20,163 nt of DNA, from assembly GCA_000431515.1 (NCBI GenBank), contig HF991371.1, forward strand, positions 1,146 to 21,308. Direction: 5' to 3'. The notes beneath the pieces were generated by a model. The model did not search any database, was not told where the DNA came from, and worked only from the letters and a program-made list of their open reading frames with translations. Both the position numbers and the translations under genes were made by a program. Below are positions 1-7,998 of this stretch, in pieces (the first letter of the stretch is position 1; every line of letters begins with the position of its first letter). This stretch comes from Clostridium sp. CAG:632. GTDB taxonomy: Bacteria; Bacillota; Clostridia; Lachnospirales; Lachnospiraceae.

Positions 1-675
1 CTGATGCCCCGGATCATCCAGACCGTTCGGTGTTATAAAGTTTGTGTCAAACGCACCTATCTCCTGCGCTTTCTCATTCATCAGCTCTGCAAAAGCTTCT
101 ACCGAACCACCGATATGCTCTGCAATTGCGACTGCCGTATCATTGTGCGACTCCAGCATCAACGAATAAAGCAGATCCTTCAGATAATATTGCTCTCCTT
201 CTGCACCGTTCATCTGAACATCCGGCTGTGCCGCCGCATTTTTCGAGAATGTGACCACATCCTCCGGGTTACCGATCTCTAATGCCAGAATACAGGTCAT
301 GATCTTGGTTGTGCTCGCCATTGCCTTTTTCTCATAGCCGTTCTTTTCATACAGGATTCTTCCGCTGTCCGCATCCATCAGTGCCGCTGCCCCGGCATGC
401 AGCTCCGGAATTTCCGCACTTTCCGCTTCCGCGGCCTGTGTTTCGGAATCCTGTGCCTCACCGCTCTGCAACTCTCCGGTTTCTGTAGTATACTCTTCCG
501 TAACAGCCTCTGTTTCCACTTCCGCTACGGTATGCTTTGACAGCTGTCCAAGCTCTACCAGTCCGGTTCCAAACAGGATCAACGTAACTGCCAGAATCCC
601 CGCAATTTTCCAGATATCCTCAATCTGCCTGAGGTTTTCTATCTTTTCCTTTAATTGGCTCCAATCTTTTTTCAT
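1..675 (-). CDS. D-alanyl-D-alanine carboxypeptidase (peptidase S11), N-terminal part, cut by the window edge
   Basis: Translating the minus strand from the ATG at 675 gives 225 codons with no stop before the edge, so the C-terminal part, including the KTG motif, lies outside. Residues 23-40 form one hydrophobic segment, probably an uncleaved signal anchor or signal peptide. An acidic, Thr/Glu-rich linker follows (about 48-90), then the penicillin-binding fold: STTK at 121-124 holds the expected nucleophilic Ser and Lys, SHN at 176-178 is the second active-site motif, and TPNGLDDPGH at 215-224 is typical of the family. Members remove the terminal D-Ala from peptidoglycan pentapeptides outside the membrane. 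The gene lies 70 bp downstream of scpB, an order resembling dacF-scpAB neighbourhoods of other Firmicutes. Its ribosome binding site is weak (GGCAGG) and buried in a terminator-like hairpin (676-723). The family is certain; which paralogue (DacF or DacB type) is not. Confidence 0.93.
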   Translation of the reverse strand, partial: MKKDWSQLKEKIENLRQIEDIWKIAGILAVTLILFGTGLVELGQLSKHTVAEVETEAVTEEYTTETGELQSGEAQDSETQAAEAESAEIPELHAGAAALMDADSGRILYEKNGYEKKAMASTTKIMTCILALEIGNPEDVVTFSKNAAAQPDVQMNGAEGEQYYLKDLLYSLMLESHNDTAVAIAEHIGGSVEAFAELMNEKAQEIGAFDTNFITPNGLDDPGHQ

Positions 676-723
676 AAAAAATACCTGCCGGTCTGCTTAT
701 GATATTGTATCGCAGACGGCAGG
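676..723 (-). terminator. Terminator-like hairpin with T-tract between scpB and the carboxypeptidase gene
   Basis: On the plus strand, 684-696 (cctgccggtctgc) and 712-723 (gcagacggcagg) are complementary over 12 pairs with one bulged base and a 15-base loop. Read on the minus strand, the 3' arm is followed by TATTTTTT and then directly by the ATG at 675. This has the form of a rho-independent terminator for scpAB. It also contains the only plausible Shine-Dalgarno sequence (GGCAGG) of the next gene, so folding would hide that site. Folding energy was not computed. Confidence 0.65.
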
Positions 724-745
724 AAAATATGACCGTTTTCGCACA

Positions 746-1321
746 TTATGTATTTAACGTAATATTAGCCTCTTCAATGGCCTGTTGTTCAAAATCCGCA
801 ATCTTATCCGGTGTGATCAGTGGCAGATCATCCGTTGACTTCACACCAAAGCCCCGGAGAAAGTCCTCGGTCGTACCGAACAGGATCGGTCGTCCCAGTG
901 CATCCAGACGTCCGACCTCCTCGATCAGATTATACTCTACCAGCTTATTGATGGCATGTACACAGGATACCCCGCGGATTGCCTCGATCTCTGCACGCGT
1001 AATCGGCTGCTTATAGGCAATGATCGATAATGTCTCCAGCTGTACATCTGTTAATGCATGTTTCTGGGGCAGATTCACAATCTTGGACAGAACCTCATAA
1101 TACTCATTTCTGGTACACATCTGAAACGAATCATCCAGCTCTATGATCCGGATTCCCCGCTCCTCCTGATCATATTCATCCATCAGATGATGAAGCAGCT
1201 TTCTGGTTGTATCCGTATCATGTTCGATTGCTGCCGCAATCTGGCTGACTGTAACCGCTTTTCCCATAGCAAACAGTATCGCCTCGATCGCCGATTCTAA
1301 CTTCTTTATCTCCTGTTCCAT
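746..1321 (-). CDS. scpB: Segregation and condensation protein B
   Basis: This encodes a 191-residue protein, the usual size for ScpB. ScpB is the small, dimeric winged-helix partner that binds ScpA and the SMC ATPase to form the bacterial condensin, which compacts and segregates the chromosome. The family is recognisable from the N-terminal stretch (LESAIEAILFAMGKAVTVSQ), the central LSIIAYKQPITRAEIEAIRG region (about 91-110) and the following RGVSCVHAINKLVEYNLIEEVG segment, which matches the second winged helix. The start is the ATG at 1321, preceded by AGGAGAT, which overlaps the stop codon of scpA. Only 10 bp separate the two genes, so they are surely co-transcribed and probably translationally coupled. 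The C-terminal tail (about 165-191) is short and acidic. Confidence 0.95.
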   Translation of the reverse strand: MEQEIKKLESAIEAILFAMGKAVTVSQIAAAIEHDTDTTRKLLHHLMDEYDQEERGIRIIELDDSFQMCTRNEYYEVLSKIVNLPQKHALTDVQLETLSIIAYKQPITRAEIEAIRGVSCVHAINKLVEYNLIEEVGRLDALGRPILFGTTEDFLRGFGVKSTDDLPLITPDKIADFEQQAIEEANITLNT

Positions 1322-1331
1322 ATTCTATCTC

Positions 1332-2075
1332 CTATTCCAGTGAATCTATCATAATATCATCAAATAATCCGTCCTGCCGCACCGTGATCGCACCGACCTT
1401 CATCAGTTCAAGAATAGCCATAAAGGTTACGATTACATTGATCTTTGACGCCTGTATTTCAAGCAAAGTGCGGAAACTGATACCTTTTAATCCCTTCACC
1501 TGATCCCGGATCGTATCCATCCGTTCTTCAATACTGATTTCTTCCCGTTCAATCGTACCGAACTTACTTCGGATTGGGTCAATCTTTTCCACCTGCTTTT
1601 TCATGACCATCTGAAAAATCTCATTCAGGCGATTTAAGGTCAGTCCATCACATAGTTCTACCGGATCAATCTCTTCCCGGTATTCAGCTACCTCCTTTGG
1701 AATTGCCGGAGATCTATAGATACTGCCTGCGGCATCCAGCTCCATATCCTTAAGCTCTGTTGCAGCATACTTGTACATCTTATACTCCAGTAACCGCCGT
1801 ACCAGCTCTGCCCGTGGATCCTCTTCCTCTTCTTCTTCCTCTTCCTCCTTTGGCAGCAGCATCTTCGCCTTAATATTGATCAGTGTAGCCGCCATGACCA
1901 GAAATTCACTCATCACATCCAGGTCCTGTCGCTGCATCTCACCCAGATACTCCAGATACTGCTCTGTGATCGTAACGATCGGAATATCATATATATTTAC
2001 CTGATTCTTTTCGATCAGGTGTAAAAGCAGATCTAACGGTCCCTCAAACACCTGAAGCTTTACATCTATCGACAT
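1332..2075 (-). CDS. scpA: Segregation and condensation protein A
   Basis: This encodes 247 residues, typical for ScpA, the kleisin subunit that bridges the SMC heads in the bacterial condensin. The N terminus (VFEGPLDLLLHLIEKNQVNI, 9-28) is the family hallmark, followed by DIPIVTITEQYLEYL and the helix SEFLVMAATLINIKAKMLLP, which form the N-terminal SMC-binding domain. The C-terminal winged helix includes VIVTFMAILELMKVGAITVRQ-type sequence (about 213-233) that contacts the SMC head. Residues 77-85 are nine consecutive glutamates in the linker after the N-terminal domain. The ATG at 2075 has a strong AGGAG eight bases upstream, and a near-consensus promoter lies just before it (2104-2132). 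scpB follows 10 bp downstream. Confidence 0.96.
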   Translation of the reverse strand: MSIDVKLQVFEGPLDLLLHLIEKNQVNIYDIPIVTITEQYLEYLGEMQRQDLDVMSEFLVMAATLINIKAKMLLPKEEEEEEEEEDPRAELVRRLLEYKMYKYAATELKDMELDAAGSIYRSPAIPKEVAEYREEIDPVELCDGLTLNRLNEIFQMVMKKQVEKIDPIRSKFGTIEREEISIEERMDTIRDQVKGLKGISFRTLLEIQASKINVIVTFMAILELMKVGAITVRQDGLFDDIMIDSLE

Positions 2076-2103
2076 GATTTCTCCTCAGCTTTCAATACGA
2101 TTT

Positions 2104-2132
2104 ATTATAAAGAAAAGCGGAGCAAATGACAA
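2104..2132 (-). promoter_or_regulatory. scpA: Predicted sigma-A promoter for scpAB
   Basis: On the minus strand, TTGTCA (plus 2127-2132) is separated by exactly 17 bases from TATAAT (plus 2104-2109). The -10 box is perfect and the -35 box matches five of six positions. It fills the short gap between the metallophosphoesterase stop (2141) and the scpA start (2075), leaving a leader of roughly 20 bases that carries the AGGAG site. No terminator is visible between the two genes, so read-through from upstream may add to this promoter. Confidence 0.75.
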
Positions 2133-2140
2133 CTGCTTCT

Positions 2141-3016
2141 TCAGCCTTTTCTCTTCAGCTCCACAACCATGATTTCCGGAATATTATTGACGCGGATTTT
2201 CAACGTATGATTTCCAAGGCCGCCGCTCAGAAGCATGGTACTGCTCCCCTCCTCGTAACAGCCTCTGTCATATTTCGGAAAAATCCGGACTCTTGGCGAG
2301 ATTGCGCCTCCCAGTCCCGGAAACCGCACCATTCCCCCATGCAAATGACCGGATACGATCAGATCTGCTCCCCATGCTGCATATTCTTTGAAATATTCCG
2401 GTGTATGTGCGATCATGATATTAAACTGCCTTTTATCCGGTTCACCAATCATCTGATCCATGATTTCCGTTGAAAGTGGTTTTCTGTGAAATCTCTGATA
2501 ATAATCCAGACCAAGCTCCAGCCCGTATACCGGAATTACAGCCTGTCCCTTCCGGAGTTCTGTCCTCGCATTTTCTAACAGAACTATTGTACCTTTTAGC
2601 TTGTGCAGATAGTCTTCCCACATACTACCGTACTGCTCCGTATCCTGCTTCACCCGCTCTTCATGATTGCCCAATCCATAATATACCGGATATCTCTCTG
2701 CAAGCGAGCAGATCAGGGCAGCGGCTATCTCTGTCGGCTGCCCCGGATGCCCGACCAGCATATCTCCGGCAAGGAGAATATAATCCGGCTTTTCCTCATT
2801 GATCTTTGCTATTAACCGCTCATTATTTTCTCCAAACTCTGCATTATGAAGGTCCGCCAGAATCAGGATCCGGCTGCCGTCAAATTCTTCCGGAAGCTTC
2901 TCTGAGCTTATGCAATAATGACTCACAGATAATTTTCGATTCTCGATCGTACTGACAACCGCTATGCTCAGAAGCATACCTGCCAGTATAATTCCAATTA
3001 TTATTAAAATCTGCAT
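2141..3016 (-). CDS. Membrane-anchored calcineurin-like metallophosphoesterase
   Basis: I place the start at the ATG at 3016 (291 residues), which has AAAGGAAA just upstream. The longer open frame reaching 3091 would overlap the preceding gene by 52 bp and lacks such a site. Residues 2-24 are one hydrophobic helix, so the catalytic domain is probably tethered at the membrane. All metal-binding motifs of the family are present: D55-x-H57 (ADLHNAEF), G-D85 (LLAGDM), N117-H118-E (GLGNHE), H204 (IAHTPE), and H224-x-H226 (SGHLHGG). The overall pattern resembles the YkuE-type group, whose substrates are poorly known, so the natural substrate cannot be stated. The gene starts 23 bp after the carboxypeptidase stop, suggesting co-transcription and a possible cell-envelope role (inference). 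Confidence 0.9.
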   Translation of the reverse strand: MQILIIIGIILAGMLLSIAVVSTIENRKLSVSHYCISSEKLPEEFDGSRILILADLHNAEFGENNERLIAKINEEKPDYILLAGDMLVGHPGQPTEIAAALICSLAERYPVYYGLGNHEERVKQDTEQYGSMWEDYLHKLKGTIVLLENARTELRKGQAVIPVYGLELGLDYYQRFHRKPLSTEIMDQMIGEPDKRQFNIMIAHTPEYFKEYAAWGADLIVSGHLHGGMVRFPGLGGAISPRVRIFPKYDRGCYEEGSSTMLLSGGLGNHTLKIRVNNIPEIMVVELKRKG

Positions 3017-3039
3017 GGGTTTCCTTTCGTATTCCGCTA

Positions 3040-4365
3040 TCAGCCTGCCTCCTTCAGAAAAAACAGACGATAAACTGCCTGCTGAAAACAAAATCCATAG
3101 GTTTGTTTTTCAACCGTTTCTGCTGCCCGGATCGGAATTGCGCCAATCCGTTCTCCATCATAATAATAGACTGCTTCTCCGATCACACTGTCCTTTTCAA
3201 CCGGAGCCGTCAGCTCTGAGTAATTCATTTCCTTCTGTATATCCTCCGGATGCATATCTCCGGTCAGAACACAACTGAACATTTCCTGTTCCGGATAACA
3301 GGACACCATTTCTTTTTTCCCCTGTTTTACGGGAATCTGACTACCGGAGGTCAATACCATATCATCCTGATACAATCTGCAATTTGCAAATCCGTAATCA
3401 AACAGCGTACATACTTCGTTGTTTCGTATTTCCTTGGTTGCTGCTCCCATAACTACTGCAATCAGGTGTACATCCTCCTTGGATGCAGTTGCCGAGATGG
3501 AAAATCCGGCTTCACTGGTATATCCTGTTTTCAATCCATTACAATATGGATAGAGCTTTAGTAATTTATTTGTATTTGCCAGTCCGAACTCGGAGGAACC
3601 TCTGGCTGTCACATGTGTGATCCGGTCCATCCATATGGTCGAGTAGTTAAATACCTCCGGATGCTTCACTGTCAGTTCACGGCTCATGATCGCTATATCT
3701 CTGGCTGTGGTTAAATGTCCGTCTGCATCCAGCCCACAGGCATTTTCAAAATGGGTATTCACCATTCCCAGTTCTGCCGCCTTCTCATTCATCATCGCCA
3801 CAAATGCCGTTTCACTGCCGGCAATGTGCTCACCCATTGCCACAGCCGCATCATTTCCGCTGGCTATGATAATACATTTGATCATGTCTTCGACCGTCTG
3901 TGTCTCTCCGGCCTCAAAAAAGCACTGGGAGCCACCCATGGATGCCGCATGTTCGCTGATCGTTACCGTATCCGTCAGATTCATTTTTCCTGTATCCAGC
4001 CGGTCAAATATTAACAACAGCGTCATCACCTTTGTTACGCTGGCCGGATGCCTCTGCTCATCGGCATTCTTCTCATATAAAATCTGTCCGGTCACCGGTT
4101 CCATCAGAATGACAGAGGGAGATTCCAACTGCAGAACATCTCCGGTTTCCACGACTGTTTCCGTGACTGCCTCCGGTCCTCCCGGATCTGCTGTGCCATC
4201 CGATTCCGTTGATTCACCGGTCTCTGTCGTTCCGTCTGTCTCTGTTTCCGGTACCTGAGCAACGGTATTTCCTGTTGTTACATTCAGCGTTATATAAGCT
4301 CCCAAGGTCAGTAAAAGTCCGAACACTACGATTCCTGAAATACTTCTTTTCCTGTTCCGGTTCAT
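3040..4365 (-). CDS. D-alanyl-D-alanine carboxypeptidase (peptidase S11), complete
   Basis: This encodes 441 residues. Residues 12-30 are a hydrophobic signal or anchor segment behind an RNRKR charge cluster. A Thr/Glu/Ser-rich spacer follows (about 38-72), then the catalytic domain with all three penicillin-binding motifs: SVTK at 109-112, SGN at 169-171 and KTG at 279-281. The region after about 350 matches the usual C-terminal beta domain of DacA/DacF-type enzymes. Such enzymes trim D-Ala from peptidoglycan side chains outside the membrane and so limit cross-linking. The ATG at 4365 has CGGAG about seven bases upstream. The gene sits 60 bp after pdp and 23 bp before the metallophosphoesterase. 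It is paralogous to the truncated gene at the left edge, sharing the LYEKN segment and motif spacing. Confidence 0.95.
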   Translation of the reverse strand: MNRNRKRSISGIVVFGLLLTLGAYITLNVTTGNTVAQVPETETDGTTETGESTESDGTADPGGPEAVTETVVETGDVLQLESPSVILMEPVTGQILYEKNADEQRHPASVTKVMTLLLIFDRLDTGKMNLTDTVTISEHAASMGGSQCFFEAGETQTVEDMIKCIIIASGNDAAVAMGEHIAGSETAFVAMMNEKAAELGMVNTHFENACGLDADGHLTTARDIAIMSRELTVKHPEVFNYSTIWMDRITHVTARGSSEFGLANTNKLLKLYPYCNGLKTGYTSEAGFSISATASKEDVHLIAVVMGAATKEIRNNEVCTLFDYGFANCRLYQDDMVLTSGSQIPVKQGKKEMVSCYPEQEMFSCVLTGDMHPEDIQKEMNYSELTAPVEKDSVIGEAVYYYDGERIGAIPIRAAETVEKQTYGFCFQQAVYRLFFLKEAG

Positions 4366-4425
4366 ACTGTACTCCGATTACTTCTTATTGTCACTATATT
4401 CCGCCGTCCGGGAAAACAGAACCTT

Positions 4426-5748
4426 TTATTTCAGGATAATCCCTTTTACGATCGGTTCCGGCTGCATCCGCACGGATGATATCTCGTATGCATTGATCAG
4501 ACGATTTTTCGCCTCTTCTACCTGATCCTCCTGATTGCCGTAAATATATGCAAACGGCTCTTTCGTAGTTACCGCATCTCCCAGATGTCTTATCAGTCTT
4601 ATACCAACGGTCGGATCGATCACACTGTCCTTGGTGGTACGACCGCCTCCCAGGATCAGGGATGCCATTCCGACCTCACTGGTCCTACATGCAGTCAGAT
4701 ATCCATCCTGCGCCGGATATACCGGCAGTTCAATCGACGCCTTCGGAAAATGTGTCTCCGGCTCATATATCCAGGATGCATTGCCCCCCTGTGCTTCCAC
4801 AAACTCGGCAAACTTTCGAAGTGCCGCTCCGCTGCGAATTGTTTCCTGTAACATCTCTGTGGCCTGTTCCACCGATTCTGCCTTACCTGCTCCCAGTACC
4901 ATATAGGAAGCCAGCGTCATCGTAACCTCTGTCAGCCTCTTTTCACCATCTCCGCACAATACCTGAATAGCCTCCTGCACCTCCAGTGCATTTCCGACCA
5001 TTTCTCCCAATGGTTCATTCATATCCGTAAGCACTGCATAGGTCTTCTTTCCTGCCATATGCCCGATAGATACCATCGTTTCTGCCAGTTTTCTTGCATC
5101 CTCCGTGGTCTGCATAAATGCACCTGACCCGGTCTTAACATCCAATACGATCACATCCGCACCGGATGCCAGCTTCTTACTCATAATACTGGATGCGATC
5201 AGAGACAGATTGTCAACTGTAGCTGTCACATCCCGCAGGGCATAAATCTTTTTATCCGCCGGTGCCAGATTTGCAGTCTGACCCGCAATCGCCAGCTTCA
5301 GACGATTGACATTCCCGATAAACTCCTCTCTGGTCAGACCTGTCCGAAATCCTTCAATGCTTTCCAGCTTATCAATCGTTCCACCGGTATGTCCAAGTCC
5401 TCTGCCACTCATTTTTGCTACCGGTATGCCAAGACTCGCTAACATTGGTCCCAGAATCAGAGAGGTCTTATCACCTACTCCTCCGGTACTGTGCTTATCT
5501 ACCTTGATTCCCTGTATTTCCGACAGATCCAGCTTCTCTCCGCTGTCTGCCATTGCCATTGTCAGATTTACGGTTTCCTCCGGATCCATTCCTCTGAAAT
5601 ATACCGCCATCAGAAAGGCAGACATCTGGTAATCCGGAATCTTTCCCTCCGTATATCCCATAACGATCTCATAGATCTCGTCCTTTGACAGGGTGCCGCC
5701 ATTTCGTTTCTTTAATATCAGATCATACATGTTAAATGGATGGTTCAT
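4426..5748 (-). CDS. pdp: Pyrimidine-nucleoside phosphorylase
   Basis: The enzyme reversibly splits uridine, thymidine or deoxyuridine with phosphate into the base and (deoxy)ribose-1-phosphate. The start at 5748 gives 440 residues and is supported by AAGGAGGAAC nine bases upstream. The ATG at 5730, where many family members begin, has no such site, so I accept a six-residue N-terminal extension. The family signature SGRGLGHTGGTIDKLE lies at about 114-129, and the phosphate-binding KHSTGGVGDKTS stretch at about 85-96. The start overlaps the end of deoB by 17 bp, indicating translational coupling. DeoB then converts the released sugar phosphate, so the pair forms a nucleoside-salvage unit. Pyrimidine-specific Pdp is preferred over thymidine-only DeoA because of the close match to Bacillus-type Pdp; specificity cannot be proven from sequence. 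Confidence 0.95.
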   Translation of the reverse strand: MNHPFNMYDLILKKRNGGTLSKDEIYEIVMGYTEGKIPDYQMSAFLMAVYFRGMDPEETVNLTMAMADSGEKLDLSEIQGIKVDKHSTGGVGDKTSLILGPMLASLGIPVAKMSGRGLGHTGGTIDKLESIEGFRTGLTREEFIGNVNRLKLAIAGQTANLAPADKKIYALRDVTATVDNLSLIASSIMSKKLASGADVIVLDVKTGSGAFMQTTEDARKLAETMVSIGHMAGKKTYAVLTDMNEPLGEMVGNALEVQEAIQVLCGDGEKRLTEVTMTLASYMVLGAGKAESVEQATEMLQETIRSGAALRKFAEFVEAQGGNASWIYEPETHFPKASIELPVYPAQDGYLTACRTSEVGMASLILGGGRTTKDSVIDPTVGIRLIRHLGDAVTTKEPFAYIYGNQEDQVEEAKNRLINAYEISSVRMQPEPIVKGIILK

Positions 5749-6925
5749 GAAACAGTTCCTCCTTCCTGCCTGTGCCAATCTTCAGTGTCTGCAGTCCAAA
5801 AATCTCACAAAGTGTCTGTCCTATATCTGCAAAGGTATCTCCTGTATGAAGATTCTTTCCGTGTGCGAATGCCACATCCTTACTGTACCAGAGCACCGGT
5901 ACATACTCTCTGGTATGATCGGTTCCTTTATACGTCGGATCACAGCCATGATCTGCAGTGATCACCAGCAGATCCGTTTCCTGCATGGCATCCAGAACCT
6001 CTTTCAGTCTCAGATCAAAGGCCTCCAGTCCGGCTCCATAGCCTGCTGCATCTCTCCGATGTCCCCATTTGGAATCAAATTCTACCAGATTGGTAAATAT
6101 TAATCCCCTGCTTACTGTTTTCATATAGACAAGTGTCTGATCCATTCCATCCATATTATCTTTCGTATGAATGGCTTCTGTAATCCCTACGCCGTCAAAT
6201 ATATCCTCAATCTTACCAACCGCTGCTACTGTCAGACCTGCCGTCTTCATATAGGAAAGCAGATTCTTCTCATCCGGTTTTCTGGAGAAATCCCGTCGGT
6301 TGGCAGTTCTTACAAAGCCACTGCCTTCCCGCACGAACGGTCTTGCAATAACTCTGGCTACATTATGCTCTCCGGTCAGAATCTTCCGGGCGATCCGGCA
6401 GATCTCATATAAACGCTCCGGCGATATCACTGCCTCGCAGGCTGCAATCTGAAACACGCTGTCTGCGGATGTATAAATGATCGGATAACCGGTCCGGATA
6501 TGTTCTTCTCCCAGCTCCTTGATAATCTCTGTTCCGGATGCCACACAGTTTCCCAGATACCCTTTGCAGCCCGTTTGTTTCAGAAACTCATCCATAATCT
6601 CCTTCGGAAAGCCTTCCGGATAGGTAGGAAACGGAGTCGGTGTATAGATGCCGATCATTTCCCAGTGTCCGATTGTCGTATCCTTCCCCTGTGAACGTTC
6701 CTGCAATCTTCCATACGCACCAATTGGATGCTCTGTCGGTGGAATTTCCACCATACCGTCAATGTTTCCATACCCCAGACTTCTGAGATTCGGCAGCTGT
6801 AACCCTCCACATGCCTCTGCCGTATGTGCAATGGTATTGGCTCCTACATCTCCGAATGCCGCCGCATCCGGTGCCTCTCCCATTCCAACACTATCTAACA
6901 CAATCCATACTACCCTTTGAACCAT
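5732..6925 (-). CDS. deoB: Phosphopentomutase
   Basis: DeoB interconverts (deoxy)ribose-1-phosphate and -5-phosphate, linking nucleoside breakdown to central metabolism. It belongs to the alkaline-phosphatase superfamily. The metal-binding start RVVWIVLDSVGMGEAPDA is at 4-21, GKDTTIGHWEM at about 80-90 contains the expected phospho-accepting threonine, and ITADHGCDPTYKGTDHTRE near the C terminus supplies the remaining metal ligands. I choose the ATG at 6925 (397 residues) rather than 6931: AGGAGG is only two bases from the earlier ATG but about eight from the later one. The length fits the family (about 390-400). It follows the AEC permease by 20 bp and overlaps pdp by 17 bp. Confidence 0.96.
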   Translation of the reverse strand: MVQRVVWIVLDSVGMGEAPDAAAFGDVGANTIAHTAEACGGLQLPNLRSLGYGNIDGMVEIPPTEHPIGAYGRLQERSQGKDTTIGHWEMIGIYTPTPFPTYPEGFPKEIMDEFLKQTGCKGYLGNCVASGTEIIKELGEEHIRTGYPIIYTSADSVFQIAACEAVISPERLYEICRIARKILTGEHNVARVIARPFVREGSGFVRTANRRDFSRKPDEKNLLSYMKTAGLTVAAVGKIEDIFDGVGITEAIHTKDNMDGMDQTLVYMKTVSRGLIFTNLVEFDSKWGHRRDAAGYGAGLEAFDLRLKEVLDAMQETDLLVITADHGCDPTYKGTDHTREYVPVLWYSKDVAFAHGKNLHTGDTFADIGQTLCEIFGLQTLKIGTGRKEELFHEPSI

Positions 6926-6945
6926 AAGCATGCCCTCCTTATATT

Positions 6946-7902
6946 CTATCCGGCTATATATCCCAGATACCGCATCAGGAATATCCAGAATGTCAATGTA
7001 ACGCTTGATAATAATGTTGTCAGTACAATAATACTGGAAGACAGCACCTCATCTCCATCCATATTCTTTGCCATGATATACGCTGTCGGTGTTGTCGGTG
7101 ACCCCAGCATAATGATCAATGCCAGAAGCTTTTGATCGCGGAATCCAAACCAGATAGCTAACGGTAAAAAAATAGCGGAAAGTCCGACCAGCTTGATCAA
7201 GGTTGAAACAATGGTCGGTTTAATTCTCGCCAGTGCCTGCTTTCCTTCAAATCCGGCTCCGATAGCGATCAGTGCTAACGGTGATGCCATGCTTCCCAGA
7301 TTACTGATACTCTTTTCTACCATATGTGGCAGTTTTAACTGAATCAATGATGCTATCATTCCCAGCGCAATTCCGATGATGATCGGGTTTTTCGCAATAT
7401 TGATCAGGGTTGTCTTGATCCGCCCTTTCTGGGAACGCACCTCCTCATTATTGCTCTCCAGCGTTAATATCGTTACCGCAAATATATTATATAACGGCAC
7501 GGCACCAATGATCATAAGCGGTCCCATACCGGAATCTCCATATATATTCTGGATAAATGCAATTCCAAGAATTGCGGCACTGCTCCGGTACGAGCACTGT
7601 ACAAAGGCTCCGACCTGTGATTTATCCTTTAAGAACAGCTTCGCCAGAATCCAGATTCCCAGAATACTGATCAACGTAATAACTGCACAGAAGCCTATGT
7701 ACTCTCCGTCAAAGCTATGCCGGATATCTGTCGCCCATAAGTCCAGAAATAACATACACGGCAGACATACCTTAAATACAAACTTATTGGCGACTGCCAC
7801 AAAGCCTTCGGTCAGCATTCCGATCCGTCTTAAAAAATAGCCCACCAGCATAACTGCGAACACCGGTACGGTTGCATTTAAACTATATATAAAACTATCC
7901 AT
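6946..7902 (-). CDS. AEC-family transporter (auxin efflux carrier / malate permease-like)
   Basis: This is a 318-residue, very hydrophobic protein. I count about ten likely membrane segments in two halves, beginning with TVPVFAVMLVGYFLRRIGML and ending with SSSIIVLTTLLSSVTLTFWIF. The pattern ANKFVFKVCLPCMLF near residue 40 and the late GSPTTPTAYIMA segment are typical of bacterial AEC (Mem_trans) permeases, a family with malate, malonate and other organic-anion carriers. The substrate cannot be told from sequence. The start at 7902 has only a modest upstream site (AAAGGAA, about 11 bases away). It lies just beyond the aroF terminator, so it is the first gene of the block running through deoB and pdp. 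The neighbourhood does not prove it is a nucleoside carrier. Confidence 0.88.
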   Translation of the reverse strand: MDSFIYSLNATVPVFAVMLVGYFLRRIGMLTEGFVAVANKFVFKVCLPCMLFLDLWATDIRHSFDGEYIGFCAVITLISILGIWILAKLFLKDKSQVGAFVQCSYRSSAAILGIAFIQNIYGDSGMGPLMIIGAVPLYNIFAVTILTLESNNEEVRSQKGRIKTTLINIAKNPIIIGIALGMIASLIQLKLPHMVEKSISNLGSMASPLALIAIGAGFEGKQALARIKPTIVSTLIKLVGLSAIFLPLAIWFGFRDQKLLALIIMLGSPTTPTAYIMAKNMDGDEVLSSSIIVLTTLLSSVTLTFWIFLMRYLGYIAG

Positions 7903-7934
7903 TGTAATACCACGTTCCTTTTGGGTGTTTTCTT

Positions 7935-7980
7935 AAAAAACCATTGTTCCCCGGCATTTTCGCTGGGAAACAATGGTTTT
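7935..7980 (-). terminator. Rho-independent terminator after aroF
   Basis: The plus strand holds aaaaccattgtt-c-cccggc followed by atttt and gctggg-aaacaatggtttt, an almost perfect inverted repeat of about 18 pairs. On the minus strand the stem is followed by TTTTTT (plus 7935-7940), and it starts about 18 bases after the aroF stop codon. An A-tract precedes the stem, so it might also work in the other direction, though no plus-strand gene needs it. It ends the fhs-to-aroF transcription unit and separates it from the AEC permease. Confidence 0.92.
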
Positions 7981-7998
7981 ATCTTTCCGTTTTCCTGA

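Noticed and set aside
3017..3091. Longer N-terminal extension of the metallophosphoesterase frame
   Set aside because: It overlaps the carboxypeptidase by 52 bp, has no ribosome binding site, and would place non-hydrophobic sequence before the membrane anchor.
3686..4258. 190-residue open frame on the plus strand, and many other plus-strand frames of 60-170 residues
   Set aside because: They lie antisense to clearly recognised genes, have low-complexity or Ser/Pro-rich translations, and lack ribosome binding sites and family resemblance.
4381..4425. Possible promoter (TTCTGT-17-TATAGT on the minus strand) before the complete carboxypeptidase gene
   Set aside because: The -35 box matches the consensus poorly, and the 60-bp gap is compatible with read-through from pdp.
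6960..7000. TTGACA on the minus strand near the end of the AEC permease gene, upstream of deoB
   Set aside because: No acceptable -10 box at 16-18 bases; the only TATATA is about 30 bases away.
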